Origin: an uncultured Eubacterium sp.
GTDB taxonomy: Bacteria > Bacillota > Clostridia > Lachnospirales > Lachnospiraceae
DNA length: 50,035 nt
Direction of reading: 5' to 3'
Assembly: GCA_947385775.1 (NCBI GenBank)
Contig: CANDMI010000020.1
Location: 1 to 50,035, forward strand
Shown: in pieces, positions 1 through 7,558 of the stretch
How the letters are laid out: each line of letters begins with the position of its first letter
Numbering within the stretch: position 1 is the first letter of the stretch
Position numbers and translations under genes: made by a program
Notes under the pieces: generated by a model
Databases searched by the model: none
The model's input: the letters and a program-made list of their open reading frames with translations, nothing else
Told to the model about the DNA's origin: nothing

Positions 1-48
1 CGAGATCCTCGGTAGTGACTGGAGTTCAGACGTGTGCTCTTCCGATCT
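1..48 (+). other. Illumina adapter contamination at contig end
   Basis: Bases 15-48 read as the standard TruSeq read-2 adapter, beginning GTGACTGGAG and ending CTCTTCCGATCT. Bases 1-6 (CGAGAT) match the end of the P7 oligo, and the eight bases between (7-14, CCTCGGTA) sit where a sample index sits. Genomic sequence therefore starts at base 49. If GTG at 15 is taken as a start codon, the adapter translates to a well-known artefact peptide beginning MTGVQTCALPI. Confidence 0.97.
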
Positions 49-845
49 CGGAGTCCATTATTGAAAATTTAAAAGAAAAGGTAAGGGAACAGCGGATCAA
101 AGACCCGGCCGCCTGTAAGGAGCTTTTGATCGACAGCATCAAAGAGCAGATGGAGGTCGGCGAGACGGCTTACCGGTTTGAGCAGGAGCGCTCCGTCGTT
201 TTGGTGATCGGGGTCAACGGGGTTGGAAAGACCACGACTGTAGGAAAGCTGGCAGGCAAGTTAAGAGAGGACGGGAAACGGGTTGTGATCGCGGCGGCGG
301 ATACGTTTCGCGCGGCGGCGGCCGAGCAGCTTTCGGAATGGGCAAACCGCGCGGGAGCGGAGCTGGTAAGCGGGCAGGAAGGCGCGGACCCGGCGGCTGT
401 GGTATACGATGCGATCGCGGCGGCAAAAGCCAGAAACGCCGACGTATTGCTGTGCGATACGGCGGGGCGGCTTCATAATAAGAAAAACTTGATGGAGGAG
501 CTAAAAAAGATCAACCGGATCTTAGAGCGGGAATTTTCCGACGCATACCGGGAGACCTTGGTCGTTTTGGACGCCACTACCGGGCAAAACGCCCTAAACC
601 AGGCCAGGATTTTTTCAGAAGCCGCAAATATCACAGGCATCGCGTTAACGAAAATGGACGGTACGGCGAAGGGCGGCATTGCAGTGGCGATCCATTCCGA
701 GCTTGGGATTCCGGTGAAATATATCGGCGTTGGCGAAACCATCGACGATCTGCAAAAATTTGACGCGGACCAGTTTGTAAACGCGTTGTTTGAAAAACAG
801 GAAAAAGCGGAAGGGGAAGACAATGTTGACGTTGGATCAATTTGA
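49..845 (+). CDS. ftsY: Signal recognition particle receptor FtsY, 5'-truncated
   Basis: FtsY is the SRP-family GTPase that docks ribosome-SRP complexes at the membrane for cotranslational insertion. The visible part holds the end of the N-terminal helical bundle and the whole GTPase G domain: P-loop GVNGVGKTTT, the DTFRAAAAEQL segment, G3 DTAGRL and G4 TKMDGTAKGG. The N terminus is lost at the contig end; the reading frame that continues upstream is adapter, so no start can be given and the first complete genomic codon is at 51. The stop (843-845) overlaps the ilvA start by 23 bases, suggesting translational coupling. FtsY identity is clear; Ffh is excluded because the sequence ends right after the G domain without an M domain. 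Confidence 0.96.
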
Positions 846-2034
846 GGAAGCAAGTGAAAAGGTCAAAGAGGTGATCTGTGAGACAAGGCTGGTCTACAGC
901 GACTATTTTAGCGCTCAAACTGGAAACAAGGTTTATTTAAAGCCGGAAAATATGCAGTATACCGGGGCATACAAGCTGCGGGGGGCATATTATAAGATTA
1001 GCACCTTAACCGACGAGGAGCGGGCAAGGGGATTAATTACAGCGTCCGCGGGCAACCATGCCCAGGGCGTGGCTTATGCGGCAAAATGCTACGGCGTGCA
1101 GGCTACGATCGTGATGCCTACGACCACGCCTTTAATAAAGGTAAACCGCACAAAGGGCTATGGTGCGGAGGTTATTTTATACGGGGACGTATACGACGAA
1201 GCCTGCGCGTACGCTTATGAGCTTGCGGAAAAAAACGGATACACGTTTGTCCATCCGTTTGACGATCTGGCGGTCGCCACCGGGCAGGGGACGATCGCGA
1301 TGGAGATTTTTCAAGATCTCCCGCTTGTGGAATATATTTTAGTTCCGATCGGCGGGGGCGGCTTAGCCACTGGCGTATCCGTGCTGGCAAAGCTTTTAAA
1401 TCCAAAGATCAAGGTCATCGGCGTGGAACCTGCCGGGGCAAGCTGTATGCAGGCTTCCTTTGAAGCCGGGGAGGTAGTGACATTAGAGGCGGTCAGCACG
1501 ATCGCGGACGGCACCGCCGTAAAAACCCCTGGAAAGGCGATTTTTCCGTATATCCAAAAAAATTTAGACGGCATTATCACGGTGACGGACGAGGAGTTAG
1601 TCGTGGCGTTTTTAGATATGGTGGAAAACCATAAAATGATTGTGGAAAATTCCGGCCTTTTGACGGTAGCGGCGTTAAAGCATTTAAAAGAACGGGGAAA
1701 ACGCGTGGTTTCGATTTTAAGCGGTGGGAATATGGATGTGATCACCATGAGTTCGGTGGTGCAGCAGGGGCTTATTTTCCGCGACCGTATTTTTACCGTC
1801 TCGGTGCTTTTGCCGGACAAGCCGGGAGAATTAAGCAAGGTGGCGGATACGATCGCAAAGGAGCAGGGCAATGTGATCAAGCTGGAACATAATCAGTTTG
1901 TAAGCACAAACCGCAATGCGGCGGTGGAGCTTCGCATCACCCTGGAATGCTTTGGGCCGGAGCACAAAAAGCAGATTATAGACGCTTTGGAGCAGGCGGC
2001 GTTCCAGCCAAGGCAGGTGCGGACGAGTTTGTAA
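823..2034 (+). CDS. ilvA: Threonine ammonia-lyase (threonine dehydratase)
   Basis: PLP enzyme that deaminates threonine to 2-oxobutanoate, the entry step to isoleucine. The 403-residue protein shows the fold-type II features: the PLP lysine in AYKLRGAYYK, the SAGNHAQGVAYAA loop and the glycine phosphate loop GGGGLATG. A C-terminal ACT-like regulatory part begins around VLLPDKPGELSKVADTIA. One such domain and this length fit the short TdcB/IlvA form rather than the longer E. coli biosynthetic IlvA with two. The ATG at 823 is chosen because GGAAGGGGAAG precedes it; a TTG further upstream has no ribosome site. Whether it is biosynthetic or catabolic cannot be told from sequence, though the convergent azlCD exporter fits branched-chain amino acid balance. 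Confidence 0.93.
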   Translation: MLTLDQFEEASEKVKEVICETRLVYSDYFSAQTGNKVYLKPENMQYTGAYKLRGAYYKISTLTDEERARGLITASAGNHAQGVAYAAKCYGVQATIVMPTTTPLIKVNRTKGYGAEVILYGDVYDEACAYAYELAEKNGYTFVHPFDDLAVATGQGTIAMEIFQDLPLVEYILVPIGGGGLATGVSVLAKLLNPKIKVIGVEPAGASCMQASFEAGEVVTLEAVSTIADGTAVKTPGKAIFPYIQKNLDGIITVTDEELVVAFLDMVENHKMIVENSGLLTVAALKHLKERGKRVVSILSGGNMDVITMSSVVQQGLIFRDRIFTVSVLLPDKPGELSKVADTIAKEQGNVIKLEHNQFVSTNRNAAVELRITLECFGPEHKKQIIDALEQAAFQPRQVRTSL

Positions 2035-2060
2035 TTTCTTTTGTAATTTCTTTGTAATAT

Positions 2061-2363
2061 TTATAAAAACAGCTCCAGCGCAAAAACAATAAAGCAGCAG
2101 GAGACGGCCACCGAAAACAGGTTCGCCCCGCGCCAGGCTAAGGCTATGCCCACGAGAAACGCCGCCATGCCCGATATGGGAGTTTGGGTGGCGTGTACAA
2201 TGGCGGGGAAGGTCATGACCGCTAACGTGACATAAGGCACGTAATATAAAAAGGACTGTAAAAACTGGTTTTTGATCTGTTTTCGTATCAGCGTCAGCGG
2301 CAGGACGCGAATGGCGTAGGTGACAAGAGCCATAATGAGAATGTATATGTATTTATTTGTCAT
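2061..2363 (-). CDS. azlD: AzlD family branched-chain amino acid exporter small subunit
   Basis: A 100-residue, mostly hydrophobic protein with about four membrane segments and the AzlD-typical RVLPLTLIRK stretch near the N terminus. In this family the small AzlD works with AzlC as a two-part exporter of branched-chain amino acids (known best from AzlCD and BrnFE). It lies downstream of azlC with an 11-base overlap, and GGAGG sits just ahead of its ATG. It converges on ilvA with only 26 bases between the stops and no clear terminator hairpin there. The substrate is inferred from the family and from the neighbouring ilvA. Confidence 0.88.
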   Translation of the reverse strand: MTNKYIYILIMALVTYAIRVLPLTLIRKQIKNQFLQSFLYYVPYVTLAVMTFPAIVHATQTPISGMAAFLVGIALAWRGANLFSVAVSCCFIVFALELFL

Positions 2364-3081
2364 TGGTATCCTCCGGTTTTACAGGTGAAATAAGGGCCGC
2401 GGCTGCGGATATGGCAAGCGTTAGAATGATCGTTCGCGTGCCGTCTGACGCGGTTGACAAAACAGGCAGGCAAGTGGCAAGCTCGCTTGCGGCAAAGCTT
2501 AGGATAACAAGCGCGGCGACTGTCTTGTTTTTTTTGGACGGCGGTATGATGATCGCGATAAACATGCCGTACAAAGCGACGCTTAACGCGCTGACGATCC
2601 GGGGCGGCAGCACATTTCCCGCAATGATGCCAAACATGGTGCCAAATGCCCAGCCGGGGATCGCGGGGATAAACGCTCCGTAAGAGTAATAGGGATTTAA
2701 ATAACCCTCCCTTGCAATGGATATGCCAAAGATTTCATCCGTCACATCGTATCCTAATAGCAGCCGCTGCCAGAGCGGAGTTTCCGGGCGCAATTTTTGG
2801 CTTAAGGCGCAGCTCATTAAAAAATATCTGGCGTTTGTAATAAGCGTCATAACGGCAAGCTCTATATAGGAAGCGTCCGCGGCGATCAGTACAAACCCTA
2901 CGTATTCTCCGGCGGACGCATTGTTCCAAGCGCTTGCCAAAAATCCCTGCAAAGCGGAGAGGCCGGCTTTTTTTGCGGCGATGCCTAAAGAAAAAGACAC
3001 GGCAAAATAGCCGGCGGCAATGGGAATGCCGTCTTTAATGCCTTCTAGGAGTTCTTTTTTACGGTTCTTTTGTTGGTACAT
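2353..3081 (-). CDS. azlC: AzlC family branched-chain amino acid exporter large subunit
   Basis: A 242-residue integral membrane protein with the AzlC N-terminal signature GIPIAAGYFAVSFSLGIAAKK followed by repeated hydrophobic segments. With AzlD it forms an exporter that relieves excess branched-chain or related amino acids. GAGGTG lies about 10 bases before the ATG, and a TGCTATAAT element lies roughly 45 bases upstream. It is the first gene of a two-gene operon with azlD. No Lrp/AsnC-type regulator, which often accompanies azlCD, is present in the window. Confidence 0.9.
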   Translation of the reverse strand: MYQQKNRKKELLEGIKDGIPIAAGYFAVSFSLGIAAKKAGLSALQGFLASAWNNASAGEYVGFVLIAADASYIELAVMTLITNARYFLMSCALSQKLRPETPLWQRLLLGYDVTDEIFGISIAREGYLNPYYSYGAFIPAIPGWAFGTMFGIIAGNVLPPRIVSALSVALYGMFIAIIIPPSKKNKTVAALVILSFAASELATCLPVLSTASDGTRTIILTLAISAAAALISPVKPEDTNDK

Positions 3082-3124
3082 GAAAGTTACACCTCGGTTT
3101 CATTGATTTCAGGTTTATGATTTT

Positions 3125-3133
3125 ATTATAGCA
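3125..3133 (-). promoter_or_regulatory. Extended -10 promoter of azlCD
   Basis: The minus strand reads TGCTATAAT here, a consensus -10 with the extended TGn motif. The -35 region is poor. It lies about 45 bases before the azlC start. Confidence 0.5.
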
Positions 3134-3218
3134 TATTTGGCAAAAGAGGGACATCCTTTTTTCTGGTTTTGGATAAATTGCAGTTCCTTAGCCGTTTTAG
3201 CCGCATACGATTTAATAG

Positions 3219-3247
3219 TTGTCACAGATGGGATTTTCTGCTACAAT
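3219..3247 (+). promoter_or_regulatory. SigA-type promoter of the HPr-like gene
   Basis: TTGTCA (3219-3224) and TACAAT (3242-3247) are separated by exactly 17 bases. Transcription would start near 3254, giving a leader of about 110 bases before the 88-residue gene. Confidence 0.6.
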
Positions 3248-3361
3248 CAATTTGTAACTGCTACACTGCAACAAATGAAATAATAAACGGCTCCCGCAGC
3301 CCAAATCTGTAACTCTGTAAGAAACTGTTACCGCAAAAGGACTTGAGAAAGGAGATTTTTC

Positions 3362-3628
3362 ATGCGCATCAAGGTTGAGAAAGTGTACGAGGTTGAAAAA
3401 TTGTTTGAGGTGATAGACAGCTGTAACACAAACGTAGAGCTGGTGACCGGAGAAGGAGACTGCCTGAACATGAAGTCGAAGCTAAGCCAGTATTTGTCTA
3501 TGACAAGGATGTTTGCAAATGGCGATGTGCCGCAGATGGAATTTGTTACAAATGATGAGCAGGACGTGAAAAAGCTGACGGATTTCCTCGAAAACGATGC
3601 AAAGCGAAAGCAGCAGGGGAGTACATAA
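3362..3628 (+). CDS. HPr-like protein lacking the active-site histidine (putative)
   Basis: An 88-residue protein, the usual length of the phosphocarrier HPr. Residues 25-75 follow the HPr pattern by eye: a beta strand VELVTGEGD, then LNMKSKLSQYLSM in the place of the HPr NAKSIMGLMSL helix, then a strand and a C-terminal helix. Ser39 lies where HPr Ser46, the HPrK target, would be. The N-terminal GLHARPA-type loop with the catalytic histidine is replaced by KVYEVEKL, and there is no histidine in the protein. That pattern recalls Crh, a regulatory HPr homologue without His15. A strong AAAGGAG site precedes the ATG, and the gene stands alone between its own promoter and a terminator. The fold is inferred, not proven. 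Confidence 0.55.
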   Translation: MRIKVEKVYEVEKLFEVIDSCNTNVELVTGEGDCLNMKSKLSQYLSMTRMFANGDVPQMEFVTNDEQDVKKLTDFLENDAKRKQQGST

Positions 3629-3670
3629 ACGGCAGGTTCCGTAGATTATATGGACGCTGCCATCATCTTA

Positions 3671-3706
3671 AGGGGCTGCCATGAAAGGTATTTCATGGCA
3701 GCCCCT
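3671..3706. terminator. Perfect 16-bp hairpin between convergent genes
   Basis: Arms 3671-3686 and 3691-3706 (AGGGGCTGCCATGAAA and its complement) are perfect, with a 4-base loop. Only a short T stretch follows on either side. It probably ends the HPr-like gene on the plus strand and the leftward membrane-protein run on the minus strand. Confidence 0.65.
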
Positions 3707-3714
3707 TTGCTAAG

Positions 3715-4371
3715 TTATTGGATTCCATAAAGATAGGCGATGTATTTGACCGCCATATCCATCCGCGGGGAGTTTTTTAAGATGCCAAGGTAGACGGCGT
3801 CCTGGAACCCGGCCTGGCGGATGATTTGTGATTGTGACAGGTCAAAGGCTGTGTCCGCCGCCTGGTACGGCTCCAGTTTCTGGCGCAGGTAAGCGGGGGC
3901 GGCCTGCAATGCGCGTGGCAGGCTGTACAGATAACCGCTTTTGGAAAATGCGTCCAATGCCGCCTTGTCCATTAGTACTATATCCAGGCGTTCACCGTCC
4001 ACCGTTGCCAGGATTTTCATGCGGGAGGCATAGGCATATTCCTGGTTGGGGTTGCCTTTATCAAAAGTCAGGTACAATCCGGTATACAGCTTTACCTCTT
4101 TTCTGGAAGGGCTTTCCTGGATGGAATCCAAAAAACCGCCGCTTAGCTGTTTTAGTAATTCTTCGCCTGCGGATATGTTTACAAGCCCGGTATACAACAG
4201 CGTTTCCTTTTTCGTGAAATGCCCGTAAGCGGTATAACAGGCAATGTATGCGAAAATAAGGCAGATTACAATTGGCAGTTTGTAATAATCCCAGATATAC
4301 CGGGCTTTTTCCTTGCCGCTAAGGCTCTTTAGGCGGCTTTTCCTTTCAGGCGGGATGCGTTTGGCGTTCAA
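3715..4371 (-). CDS. Uncharacterised membrane-anchored extracytoplasmic protein
   Basis: I do not recognise this 218-residue protein. It has a basic N terminus, one membrane segment at about residues 31-50 (LPIVICLIFAYIACY), then an outside domain of about 165 residues. Part of that domain (ILATVDGERLDIVLMDKAAL) resembles the style of solute-binding proteins, but no lipobox is present. The start is a TTG with AAAGGA seven bases ahead. It is the last gene of the run lacI, yesL-family gene, this gene, which points to a role alongside the divergent sugar transporter. No function is claimed. Confidence 0.7.
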   Translation of the reverse strand: MNAKRIPPERKSRLKSLSGKEKARYIWDYYKLPIVICLIFAYIACYTAYGHFTKKETLLYTGLVNISAGEELLKQLSGGFLDSIQESPSRKEVKLYTGLYLTFDKGNPNQEYAYASRMKILATVDGERLDIVLMDKAALDAFSKSGYLYSLPRALQAAPAYLRQKLEPYQAADTAFDLSQSQIIRQAGFQDAVYLGILKNSPRMDMAVKYIAYLYGIQ

Positions 4372-4385
4372 TGGATTGTCCTTTC

Positions 4386-5129
4386 TTATACCCTGCGTCC
4401 AAATGATTTGCCGTTTTTTCTATTACTGCTTCCAGAAAAATCACTGGCTGACGGCAAATCATTTGGAAAATACATATGCCCTTGGGTATAAATCTGGCCC
4501 GCTTTTGCGTGCTCTTCTGACTTTTCCTGGCAAAGCAGCAGGATGTTGGACAGAAAATGGGAGCAGAGCAGCGCGCACAGCCCTTCCCCGAACAAAATGG
4601 CTGGGGTAAAGAACCGAACGATAAAAAGCAGCATGGCAAAGTAAATGACAGCCATGATCACAGTACAGAACAAAAAGCGGATGCCTAAAAACAGCGCGTT
4701 TTTCAACATCGCCCAGGTTGTGTTTTCAAATCTGGCCATAAGGGGGAAGATATACATCAGGACAATCGCATAGGCGATTACGGCTACAAAAAAGAATGCC
4801 GTACAAAGCGTCCAGAATATATTTTCAAACCGCATATGGTACAGGACATAACCGTCGACGCCAAGGATGGTTCCAAGGCATAAAAGGATCAGCCATACTT
4901 TTGTCCCGTGTTTTAAATTTTCACGGAAGGAGTGAAAAAATTCCCGGGTGACATTTCCTTCTTCGTTTTTTGCCATTTTTAAGGTGACGTAAAACAGCGC
5001 GGTTGTAGATGCGCCGATTGTCACAACCGGGATGCAGCAGATAAACCACAGGATATTTAAATAGGCGCAGTAAACAGCTTTATTGATAAACTGCATGAGC
5101 GGCCCGTCGAGCTGGAATAAATTGTTCAT
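4386..5129 (-). CDS. YesL family (DUF624) membrane protein
   Basis: A 247-residue protein with about five membrane segments and the family-typical start: FINKAVYCAYLNILWFIC, then IPVVTIGASTTALFY. YesL-type proteins are commonly encoded beside LplB/YtcP-type sugar ABC transporters, as in the B. subtilis yes locus, but their function is not known. Here it follows a LacI-type regulator and lies opposite just such a transporter, so the context agrees. AGAGGTG precedes the ATG. The C-terminal tail after the last membrane segment is polar and contains both arms of a 16-bp inverted repeat, so its sequence may be constrained by RNA structure or come from a small insertion. Confidence 0.8.
   Translation of the reverse strand: MNNLFQLDGPLMQFINKAVYCAYLNILWFICCIPVVTIGASTTALFYVTLKMAKNEEGNVTREFFHSFRENLKHGTKVWLILLCLGTILGVDGYVLYHMRFENIFWTLCTAFFFVAVIAYAIVLMYIFPLMARFENTTWAMLKNALFLGIRFLFCTVIMAVIYFAMLLFIVRFFTPAILFGEGLCALLCSHFLSNILLLCQEKSEEHAKAGQIYTQGHMYFPNDLPSASDFSGSSNRKNGKSFGRRV
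4399..4466. repeat. Perfect 16-bp inverted repeat in the 3' end of the yesL-family gene
   Basis: Arm 4399-4414 (CCAAATGATTTGCCGT) is the exact complement of 4451-4466, with a 36-base loop. Both arms are inside the last codons of the gene ending at 4386. No T-run follows on the minus strand. The resulting mRNA hairpin would sit just before the start of the downstream gene. Confidence 0.85.
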
Positions 5130-5162
5130 ATCAACACCTCTGTATTCTATTCTTCTGGCCAG

Positions 5163-5195
5163 CCGTACCGTTCAGGGGATATCTGAACGGTACGG
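5163..5195. repeat. Perfect 13-bp inverted repeat between lacI and the yesL-family gene
   Basis: Arms 5163-5175 (CCGTACCGTTCAG) and 5183-5195 are exact complements around a 7-base loop. The hairpin begins one base after the lacI stop on the minus strand. No U-tract follows, so it looks more like an intra-operon mRNA hairpin than a full terminator. Confidence 0.8.
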
Positions 5196-5196
5196 G

Positions 5197-6267
5197 TCAG
5201 TCACCGGTAGACTCCCGGTAAATCAGCGTGGTTTCCGTATGTACCGTGCGGTAATTCAAATCCGGCTGCGCAATGCGGGATAATAACAGGTTTACCGCGG
5301 ATACGCCCATAATCTGGCTGTGTATGTGGATGGTGGTCAACGCGGGCGTAACGATTCTTGATTCCGGGGAATCGTCAAACCCGCATAAGTATAAATCCTG
5401 AGGGATGCGGTATCCTGACTTTTTGAGGGCCTGCATTGCGTCTATGGCAATAAAATCATTCGCACAGATAAATACGTCAGGCATACGTTCCAGTTTTTGC
5501 AGGCATTCGGCCAGATATATTTTATAATGTTCGGAATCAGGGATTTGAGCATTGTCATTGGCTCCTGTTATGCAGTATTCCTCCAGGCATGGAAGGCCGG
5601 CAAAGTGCATGGCGTTTCGGAAGGCGGTATACCGTTCGTAAAAAGACTGGCAGTGGTTATATTTTCCGATAAACCCGATGGAGGCCTTGCCTCTTTTTAC
5701 CATTTCCTTAATAAATAAATAAATGCCGGACTGGTTTTCCATACACAGGATATCCGCTTCCAAAGGTTTTTGGAAGCCTGGCGCAGGCGCGTCTACAAAT
5801 AAGACCGGAAGCCCCAGGCCGCAGAGCATGGCGCTGTATTCACAATCAAACATTTCAACGCAGATAATGCCGGCGGTATTGCTTTTGGAAAAAGAAGCGG
5901 GAAGCTTTAAAGCGCCCAGTTCATCCGATAATATCCGGTACATCATAAGGCTGTACCCCAGGCTGGAAAGTTCTTTTTGAAATTTATCCATCATCGGGCT
6001 GGCAAAATGGGAGCTGCCAATAAAATTTACGATAAACAGCGCGACCTCCTTTTTTTCTTTTGGCATGGGGACGGAAAGCATCGGGTTCCCCGCGCCCGCG
6101 TCCATAATATATGAAAATTGTTTATAGCCCATTTCCGTTGCCTTTTCCAATACTTTTTTCCGGGTGGCGTCGGCTAAGACCCCGGTATTGTTGATGGCTT
6201 TGGAAACAGTATTGCGGGAAACCCCGAGCTCGTCCGCAATATCCTGGATAGTCACTTTTGTACCCAT
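5197..6267 (-). CDS. LacI family transcriptional regulator
   Basis: A 356-residue repressor-type protein. The N-terminal helix-turn-helix reads TIQDIADELGVSRNTVSKAI (residues 6-25), followed by the hinge and a sugar-binding periplasmic-protein-like domain to the C terminus. The ATG at 6267 is fixed by a near-perfect AAAGGAGGTG site; a longer in-frame reading upstream lacks one. It is divergent from the ABC transporter/GH32 operon, so it most likely controls that operon and its own, sensing an imported sugar or its product. The five AAATGTAAAA repeats in the shared upstream region are candidate binding elements, though LacI proteins usually bind palindromes. Confidence 0.92.
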   Translation of the reverse strand: MGTKVTIQDIADELGVSRNTVSKAINNTGVLADATRKKVLEKATEMGYKQFSYIMDAGAGNPMLSVPMPKEKKEVALFIVNFIGSSHFASPMMDKFQKELSSLGYSLMMYRILSDELGALKLPASFSKSNTAGIICVEMFDCEYSAMLCGLGLPVLFVDAPAPGFQKPLEADILCMENQSGIYLFIKEMVKRGKASIGFIGKYNHCQSFYERYTAFRNAMHFAGLPCLEEYCITGANDNAQIPDSEHYKIYLAECLQKLERMPDVFICANDFIAIDAMQALKKSGYRIPQDLYLCGFDDSPESRIVTPALTTIHIHSQIMGVSAVNLLLSRIAQPDLNYRTVHTETTLIYRESTGD

Positions 6268-6303
6268 ATACACCTCCTTTGGAAGAATCTCAAATCTTAT
6301 TAT

Positions 6304-6464
6304 AATGTAAAAATAAGGATGTGTCAAATGTAAAAAATCAAAAAATGAAAAAATATCTAAAACGAAATGATTTTCATTTTCATTATTGTCAAATATGTGT
6401 GCGATTCAAAAATGTAAAATGTTTATTAATTAAATGTAAAAAAATAATTGACTAAATGTAAAAT
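6304..6464. promoter_or_regulatory. Phased direct repeats, candidate operator array
   Basis: Five copies of the core AATGTAAAA (mostly AAATGTAAAA) occur in one direction, with the T of ATG at 6306, 6329, 6413, 6435 and 6457. The spacings are 23, 84, 22 and 22 bases. The last copy lies inside the -35/-10 spacer of the transporter promoter. A short palindrome AAATGA-ttt-TCATTT is at 6365-6379. One inverted near-copy (TTTTACAAAT) is at 6511-6520. The rest of the 332-base gap is A+T-rich leader. Confidence 0.6.
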
Positions 6465-6476
6465 ATATGGTATAAA
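6448..6476 (+). promoter_or_regulatory. Promoter of the sugar transporter/GH32 operon
   Basis: TTGACT (6448-6453) and TATAAA (6471-6476) are 17 bases apart. The leader to the first gene is about 115 bases. It contains an extra strong ribosome site, GGAAAGGAGG at 6541-6550, which is followed only by a 4-codon GTG frame. Confidence 0.75.
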
Positions 6477-6599
6477 ATTTATGTACAAATCTCATAAAAG
6501 AAATGATGGATTTTACAAATGCACAAATTTAAACGAATAAGGAAAGGAGGAGAACGGTGCAGAAAATCTAAGGGATTTGGCAGAAAGGAGGAATTTTTA

Positions 6600-7544
6600 A
6601 TGAGTACAAATAATGTTTCAAATGTAACACAACAAACAACAGGAAGCAAAGTTCACAACGGCATTGTATATGTCAGGCAGCACTGGCAGCTTTACGTTAT
6701 TTTTTTAATGCCGGCGTTTCTTCTGACGCTGATTTTTAAGTATGCGCCGATGAGCGGCATATTGATCGCGTTTCAGGATTACAACCCGTTTAAAGGGGTT
6801 ATGGGCAGCGAGTGGGTCAAACTGAAGCACTTTACACGGTTTTTGCAGTCGCCGGATTTTATGCAGTATCTTGCGAACACATTAAAGCTTAGCGTGTACA
6901 GCCTGCTGTGGGGATTCCCGGTGCCGATTCTGCTTGCGCTTTTATTAAACCGGATACAGAGCAAGGGCATTAAGAAAAAAGTACAGTTGATTTTATATCT
7001 GCCGAACTTTGTATCGGTAATCGTCCTTTGCGGTATCGTGCGGATTTTCCTTTCCGTGACAGGGCCTGTAAACCTTTTATTAGGTTCAAGCATCAACTTT
7101 ATGACGATGCCGGAGGCGTTCCGTTCTATTTATATTGTAAGCGGCATCTGGCAGGGCGCAGGATGGGCGTCTATTATGTATACCGCGTCATTGTCGAACG
7201 CAAGCCAGGAATTAAAAGAGGCTGCGGTTATGGACGGCGCGAATATTTTACAGCAGATCAAAGCGGTGGAGTGGCCGGCGATCAAGGATATGGTCATTAT
7301 CCAGTTTATTTTGCAGGCCGGAAATATTATGAGCATTGGATTTGAGAAAGCGTATGCGCTGCAAACGGATTTAAACCTGCCGGCTTCTGAGATCATCGCG
7401 ACTTATGTATACCGGAAAGGTCTGATTGACGGGGATTACAGTTTTTCCACGGCGGTGGGCCTGTTTAATACGGTGATCAATGTTATTTTATTATTAGCTG
7501 TAAATAAAATCGTGGCTAAGATGAATGACGGCCAGGGATTATAA
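6600..7544 (+). CDS. ABC sugar transporter permease, LplB type
   Basis: A 314-residue membrane subunit of a CUT1-type importer. After a short polar N terminus it has six predicted membrane segments and the ATPase-contact loop EAAVMDGANILQQIKAV. The opening MPAFLLTLIFKYAPMSGILIAFQDY is typical of the LplB branch. The ATG at 6600 has AAAGGAGG eight bases upstream; an in-frame ATG at 6519 lacks a site. First gene of an operon with the second permease, binding protein and GH32. No ATPase gene is present, so a shared MsmK/MsmX-type ATPase elsewhere in the genome presumably powers it. Confidence 0.92.
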   Translation: MSTNNVSNVTQQTTGSKVHNGIVYVRQHWQLYVIFLMPAFLLTLIFKYAPMSGILIAFQDYNPFKGVMGSEWVKLKHFTRFLQSPDFMQYLANTLKLSVYSLLWGFPVPILLALLLNRIQSKGIKKKVQLILYLPNFVSVIVLCGIVRIFLSVTGPVNLLLGSSINFMTMPEAFRSIYIVSGIWQGAGWASIMYTASLSNASQELKEAAVMDGANILQQIKAVEWPAIKDMVIIQFILQAGNIMSIGFEKAYALQTDLNLPASEIIATYVYRKGLIDGDYSFSTAVGLFNTVINVILLLAVNKIVAKMNDGQGL

Positions 7545-7558
7545 GGGGGTGCGGCAAA

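Noticed and set aside
15-50. N-terminal extension of FtsY from the GTG at 15
   Set aside because: It is adapter sequence, giving the known artefact peptide MTGVQTCALPI.
2029-2058. Terminator between ilvA and azlD
   Set aside because: The gap holds a short TTGTAATTTCTT tandem repeat but no stem.
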